A DNA stretch of 46,543 nucleotides from contig CAMFLK010000005.1 of NCBI GenBank assembly GCA_945957135.1, positions 1-46,543 on the forward strand, read 5' to 3'. Position 1 is the first letter of the stretch; every line of letters starts with the position of its first letter. Both the position numbers and the translations under genes were made by a program. This stretch comes from an uncultured Rhodospirillales bacterium (GTDB lineage Bacteria > Pseudomonadota > Alphaproteobacteria > Acetobacterales > Acetobacteraceae). The notes beneath the pieces are model-generated. The model ran no database searches, was not told where the DNA came from, and saw nothing but the letters and a program-made list of their open reading frames with translations. Shown here piece by piece: positions 30,712 through 41,010 of this stretch.

Positions 30712-33700
30712 ATGGCCGTTCGCATCCTGGCCCTTCTGCTGGGCCTGCTGTGCTGGATGCCCAGCCCGCGCGCCGCCGATCTCGAACTGCCCGGCCTGGC
30801 GCGCGACGCGCACAACTACGTCACCGCCCTCACCAAGCGCTTCCCCGCCGGCGGCACCCCGGCCGCGCGGCGCACCGCCGAGCAGCAGGCCGCCGCCGCC
30901 ACCCAGAAGAAGGACTGGACGGCCGCCGCCAACGCGCTGGAACAGCGCGTCGCGCTCGGCGACCCCACGCCGGCGCAGCTTCTCGACCTCGCCCGCGCCC
31001 AGCTCGCCCGCACGCCCCCCGATCCGCAGAAAGCGCTTTACGCCGCCTGGATGAATTTCGACGCGTCGGATCAGGGCGAGGCCGAGATTCCCGCCTTGCT
31101 GGTGATGGCCGACGCGCTGCGCCAGCTCGATCGCGCCGGCCAGGCGGTGGACGTGCTCGCCGCCGTGGTGGAGCGCGCGCCGGACAACGCCGCCTACAAG
31201 CGCCTGCTGGCCGATGCCCAGCGCGCCGTGGGCGTGCTGGTCCGCCGCGTGCGCACGGAGGCGGAGGCCGATCCGCCGCGCGCCTGCATCGACTTCACCG
31301 TGCCGCCGGCCAAGCGCGACTTCACCCCCGGCGACTGGGTGCGGCTCGACCCGCCGGTGCCCGGTGCCGCCGTCACCCGCGAGGGCGACCAGATCTGCCT
31401 CTCCGGCCTGCCCTCCGGCCAGACCAGCCGCGTGGTGCTGCGCGCCGGCCTGCCCGGCGAGATGGGCCTCGCGCTGGTGAAGGAAACCCGCCTGTCCATC
31501 GCCATGCCCAACCGCGCGCCGCGCATCCTGTTCGACACGCGGATGTTCGTGCTGCCGCGCGGCCAGACGCCCGCCGTCAACCTCACCACCGTCAACCTCT
31601 CCGCCGTCTCGCTCAAGCTGATCCGCATGACCGAGCGCAACATCGCCGCCCTGCTGCGCGAGAACCGGCTCGGTGAGGCGATCGAGACCTGGACCGCCAA
31701 TTCCATCAGCGAGAACGACGGCAGCGTGGTGTGGGAGGGCAAGGCACCGGTCCCGAAATTCGAGCCGAACAAGGCGCTGCGCACCGCCCTGCCCTTCCCG
31801 GACGCGCTGCGCAACGCCGGGCCGGGCCTGTACGTGCTGCTGGTCCAGGCCGGCGACGGCACGCCGGGCGACGCCGCCGCCGTGCAGATGATCCTGCGCA
31901 CCGACCTGGCACCCACCATCTGGCGTGGCTCGGACGGGCTGACCGTGCAGCTGCGCGGCTATGACGACGCCAAGCCCCGCGCCGACGTGCGGCTGGTGCT
32001 GCTCGCCCGCAACAACGACATCCTCGCCGAGGCGCGCACCGACGCGCAGGGCGTCGCCCGCTTCCCCGCGCCGCTGCTGCACGGCGAGGGACCGATGGCG
32101 CCCGCCGCCCTGCAAGCCTTCGCCGGCGAGGATTTCGCGACCCTCGACCTCAATGCCGCCGCCTTCGACCTGTCCGATCGCGGCGTGGAGGGCGCGCCCG
32201 CCCCGGGCCCGCTCGACGCCTTCGTCTGGTTCGACCGCGGCATCTACCGGCCGGGCGAGACCGTGCAGGTGATGGCGCTGCTGCGCGACGCCGCCGGCCT
32301 GCCCGCCGACCTGCCCGCCCAGGTCACCATCCGCCGGCCCAACGGCCAGGTGTTCCAGCGCGCCACCCCGCCGCGCACCGGCGATGCCTCGCTCTACCTG
32401 CCCGTCACCCTCTCCGCCGGCGCCCCCGCCGGCACCTGGGTGGTGGAGCTGCGCGCCGACCCCGCCGCCGCGCCGATCGGCCGCGCCGAATTCCGCGTCG
32501 ATGCCTTCGTGCCCGACCGCATGGCCGTGGAGGTCGGCCCCGCGCCGGCCGTGCTGATCCCCGGCCAGAAGGCCGAACTGCCGGTGGTCGCCAATTTCCT
32601 CTACGGCGCGCCCGGCGCGGAGCTTTCCGGCAAGGCCACGCTGCAGATCGTGCCCGACCCCGCCCCCTTCCCCGCGCTCGCCGGCTTCCGCATCGGCCTC
32701 GCCGGCGAAACCTACGCGCCCGACAGCATCGATATCGACCTGCCGGAGACCGACGCGCAGGGCCGCTCCAGCCTGCCCATCCTCATCCCCCGCGCGCCGG
32801 ACACCACCCAGGCGCTGAAGGCGCTGATCTCGCTCGGCGTGAACGACCCCTCCGGCCACGCCTCCCGCGCCAGCGCCACCATTCCCATGCGCCCCGCCGG
32901 CCCGCTGATCGGCATCAAGCCCGCCTTCGCCGACAACGCGGTGGATGCCGGGGCCGAGGCCGGGTTCGACATCGCCGCCGTCGCGCCCGAGGGCAACCGC
33001 ATCGCGCTCAAGGCCAGGCTGCGGCTGGTGCGCGAGCGGCCGGACTGGCGGATGGTCACGCGCGGCCGCCTCGCCCGCTACGAGACGGTGTGGCGCGACG
33101 AGCCGCTGGAAACCCAGGACATCGCCATTCCCGCCGACGCGCCCTTCCACTTCGCGAAGAAGCTCGATTTCGGCCGCTACCGCATCGAGGTGGCGCAGGA
33201 CGGCGGCATGGCCGTCACCTCCTACCGCTTCCGCTCCGGCTGGGCCGGCAGCGACAGCCCGGACGTGCCGGACCGCGTGGACGTCTCCGCCGACCGCCGC
33301 GCCGTGCCGGCCGGCCAGAGCGTGCGCATCCATATCGCGCCCCCCTTCGCCGGCGAGGCCACGCTGCTGGTGCTGACCGACCGGGTGATCTCGCTGCGCA
33401 CCATCCAGGTCGCGGCCGGGGGCACGGATGTCGATGTGCCCGTGGAGGAAAGCTGGGGGCCCGGCGCCTATGTCGCCGTCCACGCCTTCCGCGCCGGTGG
33501 CGGCAACCGGCCGGGCCGGGCGATCGGCCTCACCTGGGTCGGCGTCGATCCCGCGGCGCGCACCCTCGCCGTGTCGTTCGACGTGCCGGACAAGATCGTG
33601 CCGCGCGCCCGCTTCACCGTGCCGGTGAAGGCGCCGGCGGGAAGCTGGATCACCCTCGCCGCCGTGGACGAAGGCATCCTGCGCCTCACCCGCTTCCCCT

Positions 33701-35805
33701 CGCCCGACCCCGCGCCGCATTTCCTCGGCCGCCGCCGCCTGGGCCTGGATATCCGCGACGATTGGGGCCGCCTCATCGCCCCAGCCGACGGCGAAGCCAC
33801 GCTGTTGCGCCAGGGCGGCGACGAGGGCAGCTTCGTGCTGCCGGACATCCCCCAGCGCACGGTGACGCTGTTCACCCCGCCCACCCAGGTCGGCGCCGGC
33901 GGGGTGGCCAACATCCCGCTCGATATCCCCGACTTCAACGGCCAGATCCGCCTCATGGCCGTGGCCTGGCAGGGCAGCCGCATCGGTGCCGTCAACACCG
34001 ACGTCACCGTGCGCGACCCGATGATCGCCGAGGCGCTGCTGCCCCGCTTCCTCGCACCGGGAGACGAGGCGCGGCTCGCCGTGCTGCTGCACAATATCGA
34101 CCTGCCGGCCGGCGAGGCCGCCGTGCGCATCACCACCGAAGGCCCGCTCGCGCTCGGTGGACCGGACCGGCTGGTCGCCAACCTCGCCACCGGGGAACGC
34201 GCCCTGCCCGCCACCACGCTGCGCGCCACCGGCGCGGGGCGCGGGGTGATCCACCTCGCCATCACCGGGCCGGGCGGCTTCGCGCTGACCCGCGACAGCG
34301 CCATCACCATCCGCCCCGCCCGGGCGCCGCAGACCGTGGCCACCGGCAGCGAGATCGCCCCGGGCGCGGAAGTGCCGCTCGACCCGCTGATTGCCCGATT
34401 CATCCCCGGCACCTGGCGTGCCTCCGCCACCTTCGGCGCCCCCGTCCGCTTCGACGCCGCCGGGCTGGTGCGCGCCCTGGCCGACTACCCGCTCGGCTGC
34501 CTGGAACAGACCACCAGCCGCGGCCTGCCCCTCACCCTGCTGCCCGACGGCCCCGTGGCCGGCGACCAGCGCATGGCCCGGCTGCAAACCACCGTCGCCT
34601 CGGTGCTCGACCGCCAGCGCTACGACGGCGGCTTCGCGCTGTGGACCGCCAATGGCGAGGCCGAACCCTGGCTCTCCCCCTACGCCATGGAGTTCCTGCT
34701 GCGCGCCCGCGCCGCCGGCGCCGCCGTGCCGGACGCGGCGATCCAGGACGGCCTGAAATTCCTCGCCGACGGCGCCGGCAGCGAAGATGACGGCCCCCCC
34801 GCCCTCGCCGCCCAGGCCTACCGGCTCTACGTGCTGGCCTACGCCGGCCAGGGAATGCCCGGCATGGCCCGCGTGCTGGCCCAGCATCTCGACCGCCTGC
34901 CCACCCCGCTCGCCCGCGCCCAGATCGCCGCCGCCCTGGCGCTGGCCCACGACACGCCCCGCGCCGAAGCCGCCTTCGCCGCCGCCCTCGATGCCCCCGC
35001 CCGCAACTGGTGGTACCAGGATTACGGCACCGCGCTGCGCGACCAGGCCGCCATCGCCGTGCTGCTGAAGGAAAGCGGCCTGCTGCCCGACCGGCTCAAC
35101 CGGCTCGTCGCCACCCTGCCCGGCGCCGACCTCAAACCCGACTCCCTCAACACCCAGGAACAGGCCTGGACCGCCAGCGCCGCCGCCGTGCTCGGCCGCG
35201 GCGCGCCGCCCGCCCGCATCGCGCTGGACGGCACCGAACTCGTCTCCGCCCCCGCCCTGACCATCGCCCTCACCGGCCCGGCCCGCGCCCGCAACCTCGC
35301 CGACAAGCCCGTCTGGCAATCCGTCGCCGCCACCGGCGTGCCCACCGACCCGCTGCCCGCCCAGCGCGCGGGCATGCGCGTCACCCGCCAGTTCTTCGCG
35401 CTGGACGGCGGCAAGCTCGACCTCGACCATTTGCGCCAGAACACCGTCTTCATCCTGCTCCTCGAAGGCCGCAGCGAGGATGGCCAGCCCCACCGCGCCC
35501 AGCTTCTCCAGGGCCTGCCCGCCGGCTGGGAAATCGCCGGCCGCTTCGGCAGCGGCGCCGTGCCCGGCATGTCCTGGCTCGGCGAACTGACCGACACCGA
35601 AGCCCAACCCGCCGCCGACGACCGCTTCGCCGCCGTCCTGCCCCTCGGCGGCGACGCCAAGCCCGACTTCCGCCTCGCCGTCCGCCTCCGCGCGGTTACA
35701 CCCGGCTCCTACGAATTGCCCGGCGCCGACCTGTCCGACATGTACCGGCCGGCCGTGTTCGCCCGCCAAGGGGCCAATCGGGTCGTGGTTCTGCCGGCGG
35801 AATAG
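30712..35805 (+). CDS. Bacterial alpha-2-macroglobulin family protein with thioester motif
   Basis: About 1700 aa, signal peptide, MG-type repeats, FVWFDRGIYRPGETV, thioester motif GCLEQT, C-terminal DLSDMYRP; start trimmed from ORF track to MAVRILALLLGLLCW. Confidence 0.9.
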   Translation: MAVRILALLLGLLCWMPSPRAADLELPGLARDAHNYVTALTKRFPAGGTPAARRTAEQQAAAATQKKDWTAAANALEQRVALGDPTPAQLLDLARAQLARTPPDPQKALYAAWMNFDASDQGEAEIPALLVMADALRQLDRAGQAVDVLAAVVERAPDNAAYKRLLADAQRAVGVLVRRVRTEAEADPPRACIDFTVPPAKRDFTPGDWVRLDPPVPGAAVTREGDQICLSGLPSGQTSRVVLRAGLPGEMGLALVKETRLSIAMPNRAPRILFDTRMFVLPRGQTPAVNLTTVNLSAVSLKLIRMTERNIAALLRENRLGEAIETWTANSISENDGSVVWEGKAPVPKFEPNKALRTALPFPDALRNAGPGLYVLLVQAGDGTPGDAAAVQMILRTDLAPTIWRGSDGLTVQLRGYDDAKPRADVRLVLLARNNDILAEARTDAQGVARFPAPLLHGEGPMAPAALQAFAGEDFATLDLNAAAFDLSDRGVEGAPAPGPLDAFVWFDRGIYRPGETVQVMALLRDAAGLPADLPAQVTIRRPNGQVFQRATPPRTGDASLYLPVTLSAGAPAGTWVVELRADPAAAPIGRAEFRVDAFVPDRMAVEVGPAPAVLIPGQKAELPVVANFLYGAPGAELSGKATLQIVPDPAPFPALAGFRIGLAGETYAPDSIDIDLPETDAQGRSSLPILIPRAPDTTQALKALISLGVNDPSGHASRASATIPMRPAGPLIGIKPAFADNAVDAGAEAGFDIAAVAPEGNRIALKARLRLVRERPDWRMVTRGRLARYETVWRDEPLETQDIAIPADAPFHFAKKLDFGRYRIEVAQDGGMAVTSYRFRSGWAGSDSPDVPDRVDVSADRRAVPAGQSVRIHIAPPFAGEATLLVLTDRVISLRTIQVAAGGTDVDVPVEESWGPGAYVAVHAFRAGGGNRPGRAIGLTWVGVDPAARTLAVSFDVPDKIVPRARFTVPVKAPAGSWITLAAVDEGILRLTRFPSPDPAPHFLGRRRLGLDIRDDWGRLIAPADGEATLLRQGGDEGSFVLPDIPQRTVTLFTPPTQVGAGGVANIPLDIPDFNGQIRLMAVAWQGSRIGAVNTDVTVRDPMIAEALLPRFLAPGDEARLAVLLHNIDLPAGEAAVRITTEGPLALGGPDRLVANLATGERALPATTLRATGAGRGVIHLAITGPGGFALTRDSAITIRPARAPQTVATGSEIAPGAEVPLDPLIARFIPGTWRASATFGAPVRFDAAGLVRALADYPLGCLEQTTSRGLPLTLLPDGPVAGDQRMARLQTTVASVLDRQRYDGGFALWTANGEAEPWLSPYAMEFLLRARAAGAAVPDAAIQDGLKFLADGAGSEDDGPPALAAQAYRLYVLAYAGQGMPGMARVLAQHLDRLPTPLARAQIAAALALAHDTPRAEAAFAAALDAPARNWWYQDYGTALRDQAAIAVLLKESGLLPDRLNRLVATLPGADLKPDSLNTQEQAWTASAAAVLGRGAPPARIALDGTELVSAPALTIALTGPARARNLADKPVWQSVAATGVPTDPLPAQRAGMRVTRQFFALDGGKLDLDHLRQNTVFILLLEGRSEDGQPHRAQLLQGLPAGWEIAGRFGSGAVPGMSWLGELTDTEAQPAADDRFAAVLPLGGDAKPDFRLAVRLRAVTPGSYELPGADLSDMYRPAVFARQGANRVVVLPAE

Positions 35806-37505
35806 CGCGTGGGGGAAGGGAAGGAAGGCGGGGGCTCCGCCCCTTGATCCTCTTTAGCCGAACGGACGAATAAGGCGAGAGGATCGAGGTTGGCGGCGGT
35901 CGCGCCTTCGGGCGTGGGCTGGCCGACGCCCGCGGCATGGAGCAGGGCCATAAGTTCGCCGATGATCTCGATGCCGGGGGGACCGCCGTCGGGGTCAGGC
36001 GGTGAGATGATGACCCGGTCGATCAAGGCGCGGGCGGCTTCCAGGGCTTCGGGGTTGTCGCCCTCGGCCAGAGCGGCGCGGAGGTGGGCGATCTTCCTGG
36101 CATAGATATTGGCAATGCCCGGGTGCAGGGCGGGCGGCAGGACGGCGGGTTCCGCCTGCGCCACCTGGGTCACCTGAGTGGCCAGAGTGGCCTGCTGGGC
36201 TTCGAGGGCGTGGAGTTTGGCGAGGATGCTGGGGCTGGCCCGGCCATCGCTGATGGCATCCACGAGATTGCCGATCCTGCGTTCGACGGCGGCGAGCTCG
36301 CGCTGATGGGCCGCTGCCTGCGCGGAGAGGGTGGCGGCCAGGGTCTGCCATTCGGCGTTGAAGGCGGTGATGAATTCAGCGAGCAGGTCGGGCTGCATGA
36401 GCTGCCGCCCCAGGGCTTCCAGCACATGTGCCTCCACCACGCTGCGGCGGATGGTTCCGCTGTTGCGGCAGGTGCCGTGCTTGGCGGCTTTGCAGCCGAG
36501 ATAGTCCTGGCCGAGGATCGACAGGCCGCGCCCGCAGCAGCCGCAGAATGCCTTGCCAGTCAGGAGATGGGCGGGGCGCCGCTTTTCCCAGAAGGCGCCG
36601 GGCGAGCCCACCGGCGCACGCGTCGGGGCAGCCTCGGCGGCGAGACGGGCCTGCACCCGCTCCCATAGGTCGTCTTCGATGATCTTCAGGTGGGGCACAT
36701 CCGAGGTCACGATGGCGTTCTGCGCGCTGTAGCGGCGCACGGGCTGACCGGTCTCGGGGTCTTTGAGGCTGAACTGGCGATTCCACACCAGGCGTCCGTG
36801 GTAGGTCTCGTTGCGGAGCAGGCCGTCCTTGCGCAGCGGCCTGCCGCGGATGGAGGAGTCGTACCAAATCCCGCCACCCGGCCCAGGGATGCCCTCCTCG
36901 TTCAAGGAACGAGCGATACGGCGTGGGCTCTCACCATTCGCATAGGCATTGAAAATCCGGCGCACGACAATCGCCTTGTCCGGGTCGATGGCGCGCAGGC
37001 CGCGGTCCATCTCGCCGCTGTCCGAGACCCGGCGGACGGTGACATAGCCATAAGGCGGCAGGCCGATGCTGCGCCCCTTGCGGACCCTACCCTCCAGACC
37101 GCGGCGGGTCTTCTCGGCCAGTTCCTTAAGATACAGCGCGCCCATGGTACCTTTGAGGCCGACATGGAGCTGGCCGATCTCACCCTCCGCGAGGGTGACG
37201 ATGCGGACGCCATGGAAGACGCAGTGTTTATGAAACGAGGCAGTTTCTTCGAGGTCCCGGGAGAACCGATCGAGGCTTTCGGCCAGGATGATGTCGAAGC
37301 GGCCCGCACGGAGGCCCTGGAGGAGGGCCTGATAGCCCGGGCGCTGGCTGGTGGCGCCGGAGATGGCGTGATCGGTGAAGGTTTCCGCCACGGTCCAGCC
37401 TTCAGTGGCAGCCCGCGCCTGGCCAACCCGCAGTTGGTCCTCAATGGACGCGTCGCTCTGACGGTCCGAGGAATAGCGGGCATAGAGGGCAACGCGGAAG
37501 GTCAT
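35709..37505 (-). CDS. Large serine recombinase (resolvase + recombinase domain + zinc ribbon)
   Basis: ALYARYSSDRQSDASIEDQ catalytic Ser region, ESLDRFSRDLEE, recombinase domain, Zn ribbon CGCCGRG...GCKAAKHGTC; 3' end overlaps the A2M gene convergently by 97 bp. Confidence 0.92.
   Translation of the reverse strand: MTFRVALYARYSSDRQSDASIEDQLRVGQARAATEGWTVAETFTDHAISGATSQRPGYQALLQGLRAGRFDIILAESLDRFSRDLEETASFHKHCVFHGVRIVTLAEGEIGQLHVGLKGTMGALYLKELAEKTRRGLEGRVRKGRSIGLPPYGYVTVRRVSDSGEMDRGLRAIDPDKAIVVRRIFNAYANGESPRRIARSLNEEGIPGPGGGIWYDSSIRGRPLRKDGLLRNETYHGRLVWNRQFSLKDPETGQPVRRYSAQNAIVTSDVPHLKIIEDDLWERVQARLAAEAAPTRAPVGSPGAFWEKRRPAHLLTGKAFCGCCGRGLSILGQDYLGCKAAKHGTCRNSGTIRRSVVEAHVLEALGRQLMQPDLLAEFITAFNAEWQTLAATLSAQAAAHQRELAAVERRIGNLVDAISDGRASPSILAKLHALEAQQATLATQVTQVAQAEPAVLPPALHPGIANIYARKIAHLRAALAEGDNPEALEAARALIDRVIISPPDPDGGPPGIEIIGELMALLHAAGVGQPTPEGATAANLDPLALFVRSAKEDQGAEPPPSFPSPTRYSAGRTTTRLAPWRANTAGRYMSDRSAPGNS
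35831..35843 (+). terminator. GC-rich hairpin just downstream of the A2M gene (possible terminator)
   Basis: GGGGC-tcc-GCCCC followed by ttgatcctcttt 26 nt after the A2M stop. Confidence 0.4.
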
Positions 37506-37638
37506 GCGGACACCCGTTCACAGCAGGGATTGGAGGGAGAAGATTTCGTGTTCGCCGCCACCGAGGCAATGACATCGATATGTGCTGCGCGCTGCGGCAC
37601 GGGACGAGGACGGATAATGGGGGTGGAGCGCCCCAAGG

Positions 37639-38739
37639 CTACACTCCGCCCTGCCCGAACAGCCGTGTGGCCAGCAGGCGGGTGCGCTCACGGTCATCGG
37701 CGACGCTCTGGTTGATCCGCCGTGCCGCGAGATCATTCCGTGGCTGAGTGTACGCACGCTCGGCGACGGCGGGCGAGATGCCCAGAACGGCGGCCGAGAG
37801 CCCCGGGTTATCGGGCGCGTCATAGGCAAGAGCGGTGGCCAGTTCGTGCCGAAAGCGGTGCGACCCGAAGGCCTCACCGAAGGCCGTCCGGGACCGGCGG
37901 CGCATCATCGCCATGATGGCGGATGCCTGCATGGACCGTCCTCCAGGAACAACCCACAACGCGTCGTGATGGGCTCCGGCCAGCAGTTCCTGGCGCTCGA
38001 CCGCCAGGTAGCGCCGCAGCCACGGAGCCAGTTCCGGGGGCAGGGGGTATTCCAGCCGACGCCGGGTCTTGATATCGGCCGCGTCGAAGGACAGCCAGCA
38101 GTCGTCATTATCCGGCCCCAGCTTCAACTGCCGGCCGATGCGGATGGCGGCGAGACTGCGCAGGCGGGGCGCCCGAGATGCCAGGATCGCCACGATGAGC
38201 CCATCACGCAGCATCTGGCACCGCCGCTGGGCCGAGGCGTGCGCCTGGGACGCCTCCATCAACTTCACCGCCCACGTGTAAAGCGCCTGTATGCCGATCA
38301 GGCCTCGCGGCTTCGGGCTGGCGGGCAGCAGTTCGTGCAGGCTCCACTCGCCCGGCCGGGTGAGCCAGCCCGTGTCGGCATCGGGCTGCATGATCCGGAT
38401 CGCGCAAACGAGTTCCCAGAAACGTGCCCTGATGGTGTTGTTGGTATTCCCCGTCGCCCGCAGTTCGATCAGGAACAGGTCGGCGGCTTCCCGGTCGAGG
38501 CGGTCGGCCGGCGGGATGTTCGGGTCGAGCCGGTCGTGCTCGGCCAGAACCGCGAGCAGCCGGCCCCAGCCCCGCGCAGCGTTCCGCAGACTGACGGCGG
38601 CGAGCTTGGCTGCATGCGGGCGCCGGAAGCTGTCCGGGTCCCAAGTCGTGGCGCGCATCCACAACTCCCGGTCGATGGTGGGCCAATCCTCGAATTTGGT
38701 CACTATGGGTGTGGCGGCGGCCAACAGCTTGGTACCCAC
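37639..38739 (-). CDS. Tyrosine recombinase/integrase (second of pair)
   Basis: RAPRLRSLAAIRIG (Arg I), HRFRHELATALAY (HxxR), AERAYTQ (Tyr); GTG at 38739 lies 1 nt after the TGA of the upstream recombinase; the ORF also stays open to a TTG at 38796. Confidence 0.8.
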   Translation of the reverse strand: MGTKLLAAATPIVTKFEDWPTIDRELWMRATTWDPDSFRRPHAAKLAAVSLRNAARGWGRLLAVLAEHDRLDPNIPPADRLDREAADLFLIELRATGNTNNTIRARFWELVCAIRIMQPDADTGWLTRPGEWSLHELLPASPKPRGLIGIQALYTWAVKLMEASQAHASAQRRCQMLRDGLIVAILASRAPRLRSLAAIRIGRQLKLGPDNDDCWLSFDAADIKTRRRLEYPLPPELAPWLRRYLAVERQELLAGAHHDALWVVPGGRSMQASAIMAMMRRRSRTAFGEAFGSHRFRHELATALAYDAPDNPGLSAAVLGISPAVAERAYTQPRNDLAARRINQSVADDRERTRLLATRLFGQGGV

Positions 38740-38740
38740 G

Positions 38741-40633
38741 TCAATCCCCTGATGCCAGCTGACGCGAGGCCGGCTTGGACTTGCGGCGGCTACCAAAGGC
38801 GGTGCTGGCGGCAGGCTTCGTGCGGGCGCGATCCGTGAGGACGGAGCGGTTCACCTGGAGTGCCGCCGCGTTGGCCTCCAGCCCGGCATAGAACCTGATT
38901 GTGGTCTCGATCTTACGGTGCCCCAGGAGGCGCGAGACGGTGGCGTAGTGTCCGGGAAAGGCCCTGAGGTAGCGCACGACCGAGAAATGCCGGGCCAAGT
39001 GCAAATTGAAGAGAGCGCCGATCCGGCTTTCCACCAGCTTGGCCAGGGCGGTGCCGAACTCTGACTCGTCCCGGGCGTTCTGCCCCAAGCCGGGGAACAG
39101 GTGGGGGTTTCCCTCCTCCGCCAGCGACGGCCGCCAGATTTTCAGCCACGTCGCCAGCAGCTTGGCGGTGCTGTCGGCCAACTGCCACTCGAAGAACTCG
39201 CCATTCTTGGCATCGGCTCCGGCCACGCGCAGGGCAGTGATCCGCCCGCGCGGGTCGCGGACGAGGTCCAAGATGAGGTTGAGCTGGACCAAATTATGGC
39301 GCCGCAGCGGGCAGAAGGTCAGGATCTCGATCGCCACGGCGAACATGACCAGCCGCGCGGCTTTGGCCGGTGGTGGAGCGGTCGTGCCCGGCTGGGCCTT
39401 GGCTTTCGCCTGCTCCCAGAGTTTCTCCGCCTCGGCCATGAGGTGGCCAGGAAGGTGGAGCAGTCTGGCGTAAACCTCCGGCACGAGCAGAGCCTGGAGC
39501 CGCGCTTGGTTGACGTCGGTCATAGTCATCTGGCTGCGCGGGGCGATCATGCTGTGCACCTGCGCGATGTGGGCGACATGCGCGTCCGGGAGACGGCAGT
39601 GAAACTTCGCAACCTGGCGCAGTGTTTCGATGATCCCCAGCAGCTGAGACGGCCGGGTGGCAAGGTCCTCCCTGGCCTGCCGCTGTCGCCGGCGACGGTA
39701 GTGAAAATTCACGATCTTCTCGAAATTGGGGATCGGATCGACCAAATCGCGCAGCGAGGTGATCTCGCCGATCGGGATGCCTGACAGCACCAGCCCCGCA
39801 GCAGCGGCGCGTATCTGGTCGCGCCGGGTCTGCACAGTTCTGGGACGAGCCGCCTTGGGGCGGCTGCGCGGGCCGGTGCCGGACGTGGTGAAAACCTGGC
39901 CGGTGAAAAGCTTTTCCAGCGGATCGGCGGCGAGGCCGTCCAGAAACCTCCACGCGTCCTCCTGGAAAGAGGCGGGATACTCGTCCAACGGCAGGGTGAA
40001 CTGCTCCCGCATGTCCCGCCGTGCCAGCCGGACCTGCGGCCACCCCGGGACATGGTCCTTGGCCCAGTTCCAGCCCGAGGCGGTGGCCCGAACCATGCCG
40101 CCGATGTCGCGCTTGAGGATCCGGCCCGTGGCCCAGGCCTCGAAGTCATCGAGTGTCGCCGCGGTGACGGCCGAGGGGGCAATACTGTAGAGGCCACAGT
40201 ACCGAACGAAGGCCCCCACCCCCAGCCGCCTCTCCCTCGTAGGCAGCCGGGCAAGCAGAATCTCCCAGTTGGGAGAGAGCCGCGCCACCTTGGGGGCATG
40301 GAGGCCGAGGCGCATGAGTACGGCGCGGCACGCACTGACCAAGTTGTTGAAGCCGGCCGGGGAGTGGATGCCGAAACAGGCCGGCGCCCTTCTCCAGAGC
40401 GTGTGGTTCAACGCCTCACAGGTGAACCTGGGCTGACCCGCATCCTGTCTGCCAACCGCAGCCTGAATGGCCGCCGCCTTACGGACAGCACTAGCCAGCG
40501 CGGAACGGCGATCAGTGCGAAGGTCCGTCCAGCCCTCGATGGCCACCAACACCTCGGACGCGGTCGGTCCTTCCGAAGAGACCTGGGGTTCGCACGAAGC
40601 GGCGGAGAAAATGGCGTGATCGACGTCGTTCAT
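38741..40633 (-). CDS. Tyrosine recombinase/integrase (first of pair, long N-terminal region)
   Basis: CPLRRHNLVQL (Arg I), AKNGEFFEW (Lys), HLARHFSVV (HxxRH), LLGHRKIETTIRFYAG (GH...Y). Confidence 0.87.
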   Translation of the reverse strand: MNDVDHAIFSAASCEPQVSSEGPTASEVLVAIEGWTDLRTDRRSALASAVRKAAAIQAAVGRQDAGQPRFTCEALNHTLWRRAPACFGIHSPAGFNNLVSACRAVLMRLGLHAPKVARLSPNWEILLARLPTRERRLGVGAFVRYCGLYSIAPSAVTAATLDDFEAWATGRILKRDIGGMVRATASGWNWAKDHVPGWPQVRLARRDMREQFTLPLDEYPASFQEDAWRFLDGLAADPLEKLFTGQVFTTSGTGPRSRPKAARPRTVQTRRDQIRAAAAGLVLSGIPIGEITSLRDLVDPIPNFEKIVNFHYRRRRQRQAREDLATRPSQLLGIIETLRQVAKFHCRLPDAHVAHIAQVHSMIAPRSQMTMTDVNQARLQALLVPEVYARLLHLPGHLMAEAEKLWEQAKAKAQPGTTAPPPAKAARLVMFAVAIEILTFCPLRRHNLVQLNLILDLVRDPRGRITALRVAGADAKNGEFFEWQLADSTAKLLATWLKIWRPSLAEEGNPHLFPGLGQNARDESEFGTALAKLVESRIGALFNLHLARHFSVVRYLRAFPGHYATVSRLLGHRKIETTIRFYAGLEANAAALQVNRSVLTDRARTKPAASTAFGSRRKSKPASRQLASGD

Positions 40634-40776
40634 TGTATTATCTCCGGTTCGTATGGCGAAAAGCGGCGGAAAGCGGCGATTGGTGAGAGCATAGCACAGT
40701 CGACCTACCAGATTGACTTGGACACCTTCTCACATGACGTACGAATCCATCTGAATTGACTGATATTTCTGCGCCA

Positions 40777-41010
40777 TCACAGATCACCCATCAGCCTCAG
40801 TATTTCCTCCCGTCTGACATAAACACCCCGGCCGATACGGACGGTGTGGAGACGGCCGCTGGCACGCCATTCGCGGATGGTCCGAGGAGAGCGGTGGAAC
40901 AGCTGCGTGACATCCCCCAGGGTCAGCAGCGGCGGCAGACCGCCGACCGCGTCGGCGCCAGCCTCCACAGGCAGCGTGTCGGCATGCGCATGGTCTTCAG
41001 CGTCAGGCAT
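40777..41010 (-). CDS. Small helix-turn-helix protein, excisionase/HTH_17-like
   Basis: LLTLGDVTQLFHRSPRTIREWRASGRLHTVRIGRGVYVRREEILRLMGDL; ATG at 41010. Confidence 0.8.
   Translation of the reverse strand: MPDAEDHAHADTLPVEAGADAVGGLPPLLTLGDVTQLFHRSPRTIREWRASGRLHTVRIGRGVYVRREEILRLMGDL

Noticed and set aside
30604-35769. 1721-aa minus-strand ORF antisense to the A2M gene
   Set aside because: Shadow ORF from extreme GC3 bias: Gly/His/Arg/Ala-rich, no domain signatures, and the plus strand encodes a clear A2M protein.
29860-35805. 1981-aa extended version of the A2M ORF
   Set aside because: Upstream extension is antisense to the DAPAL gene; signal peptide start at 30712 is far more plausible.
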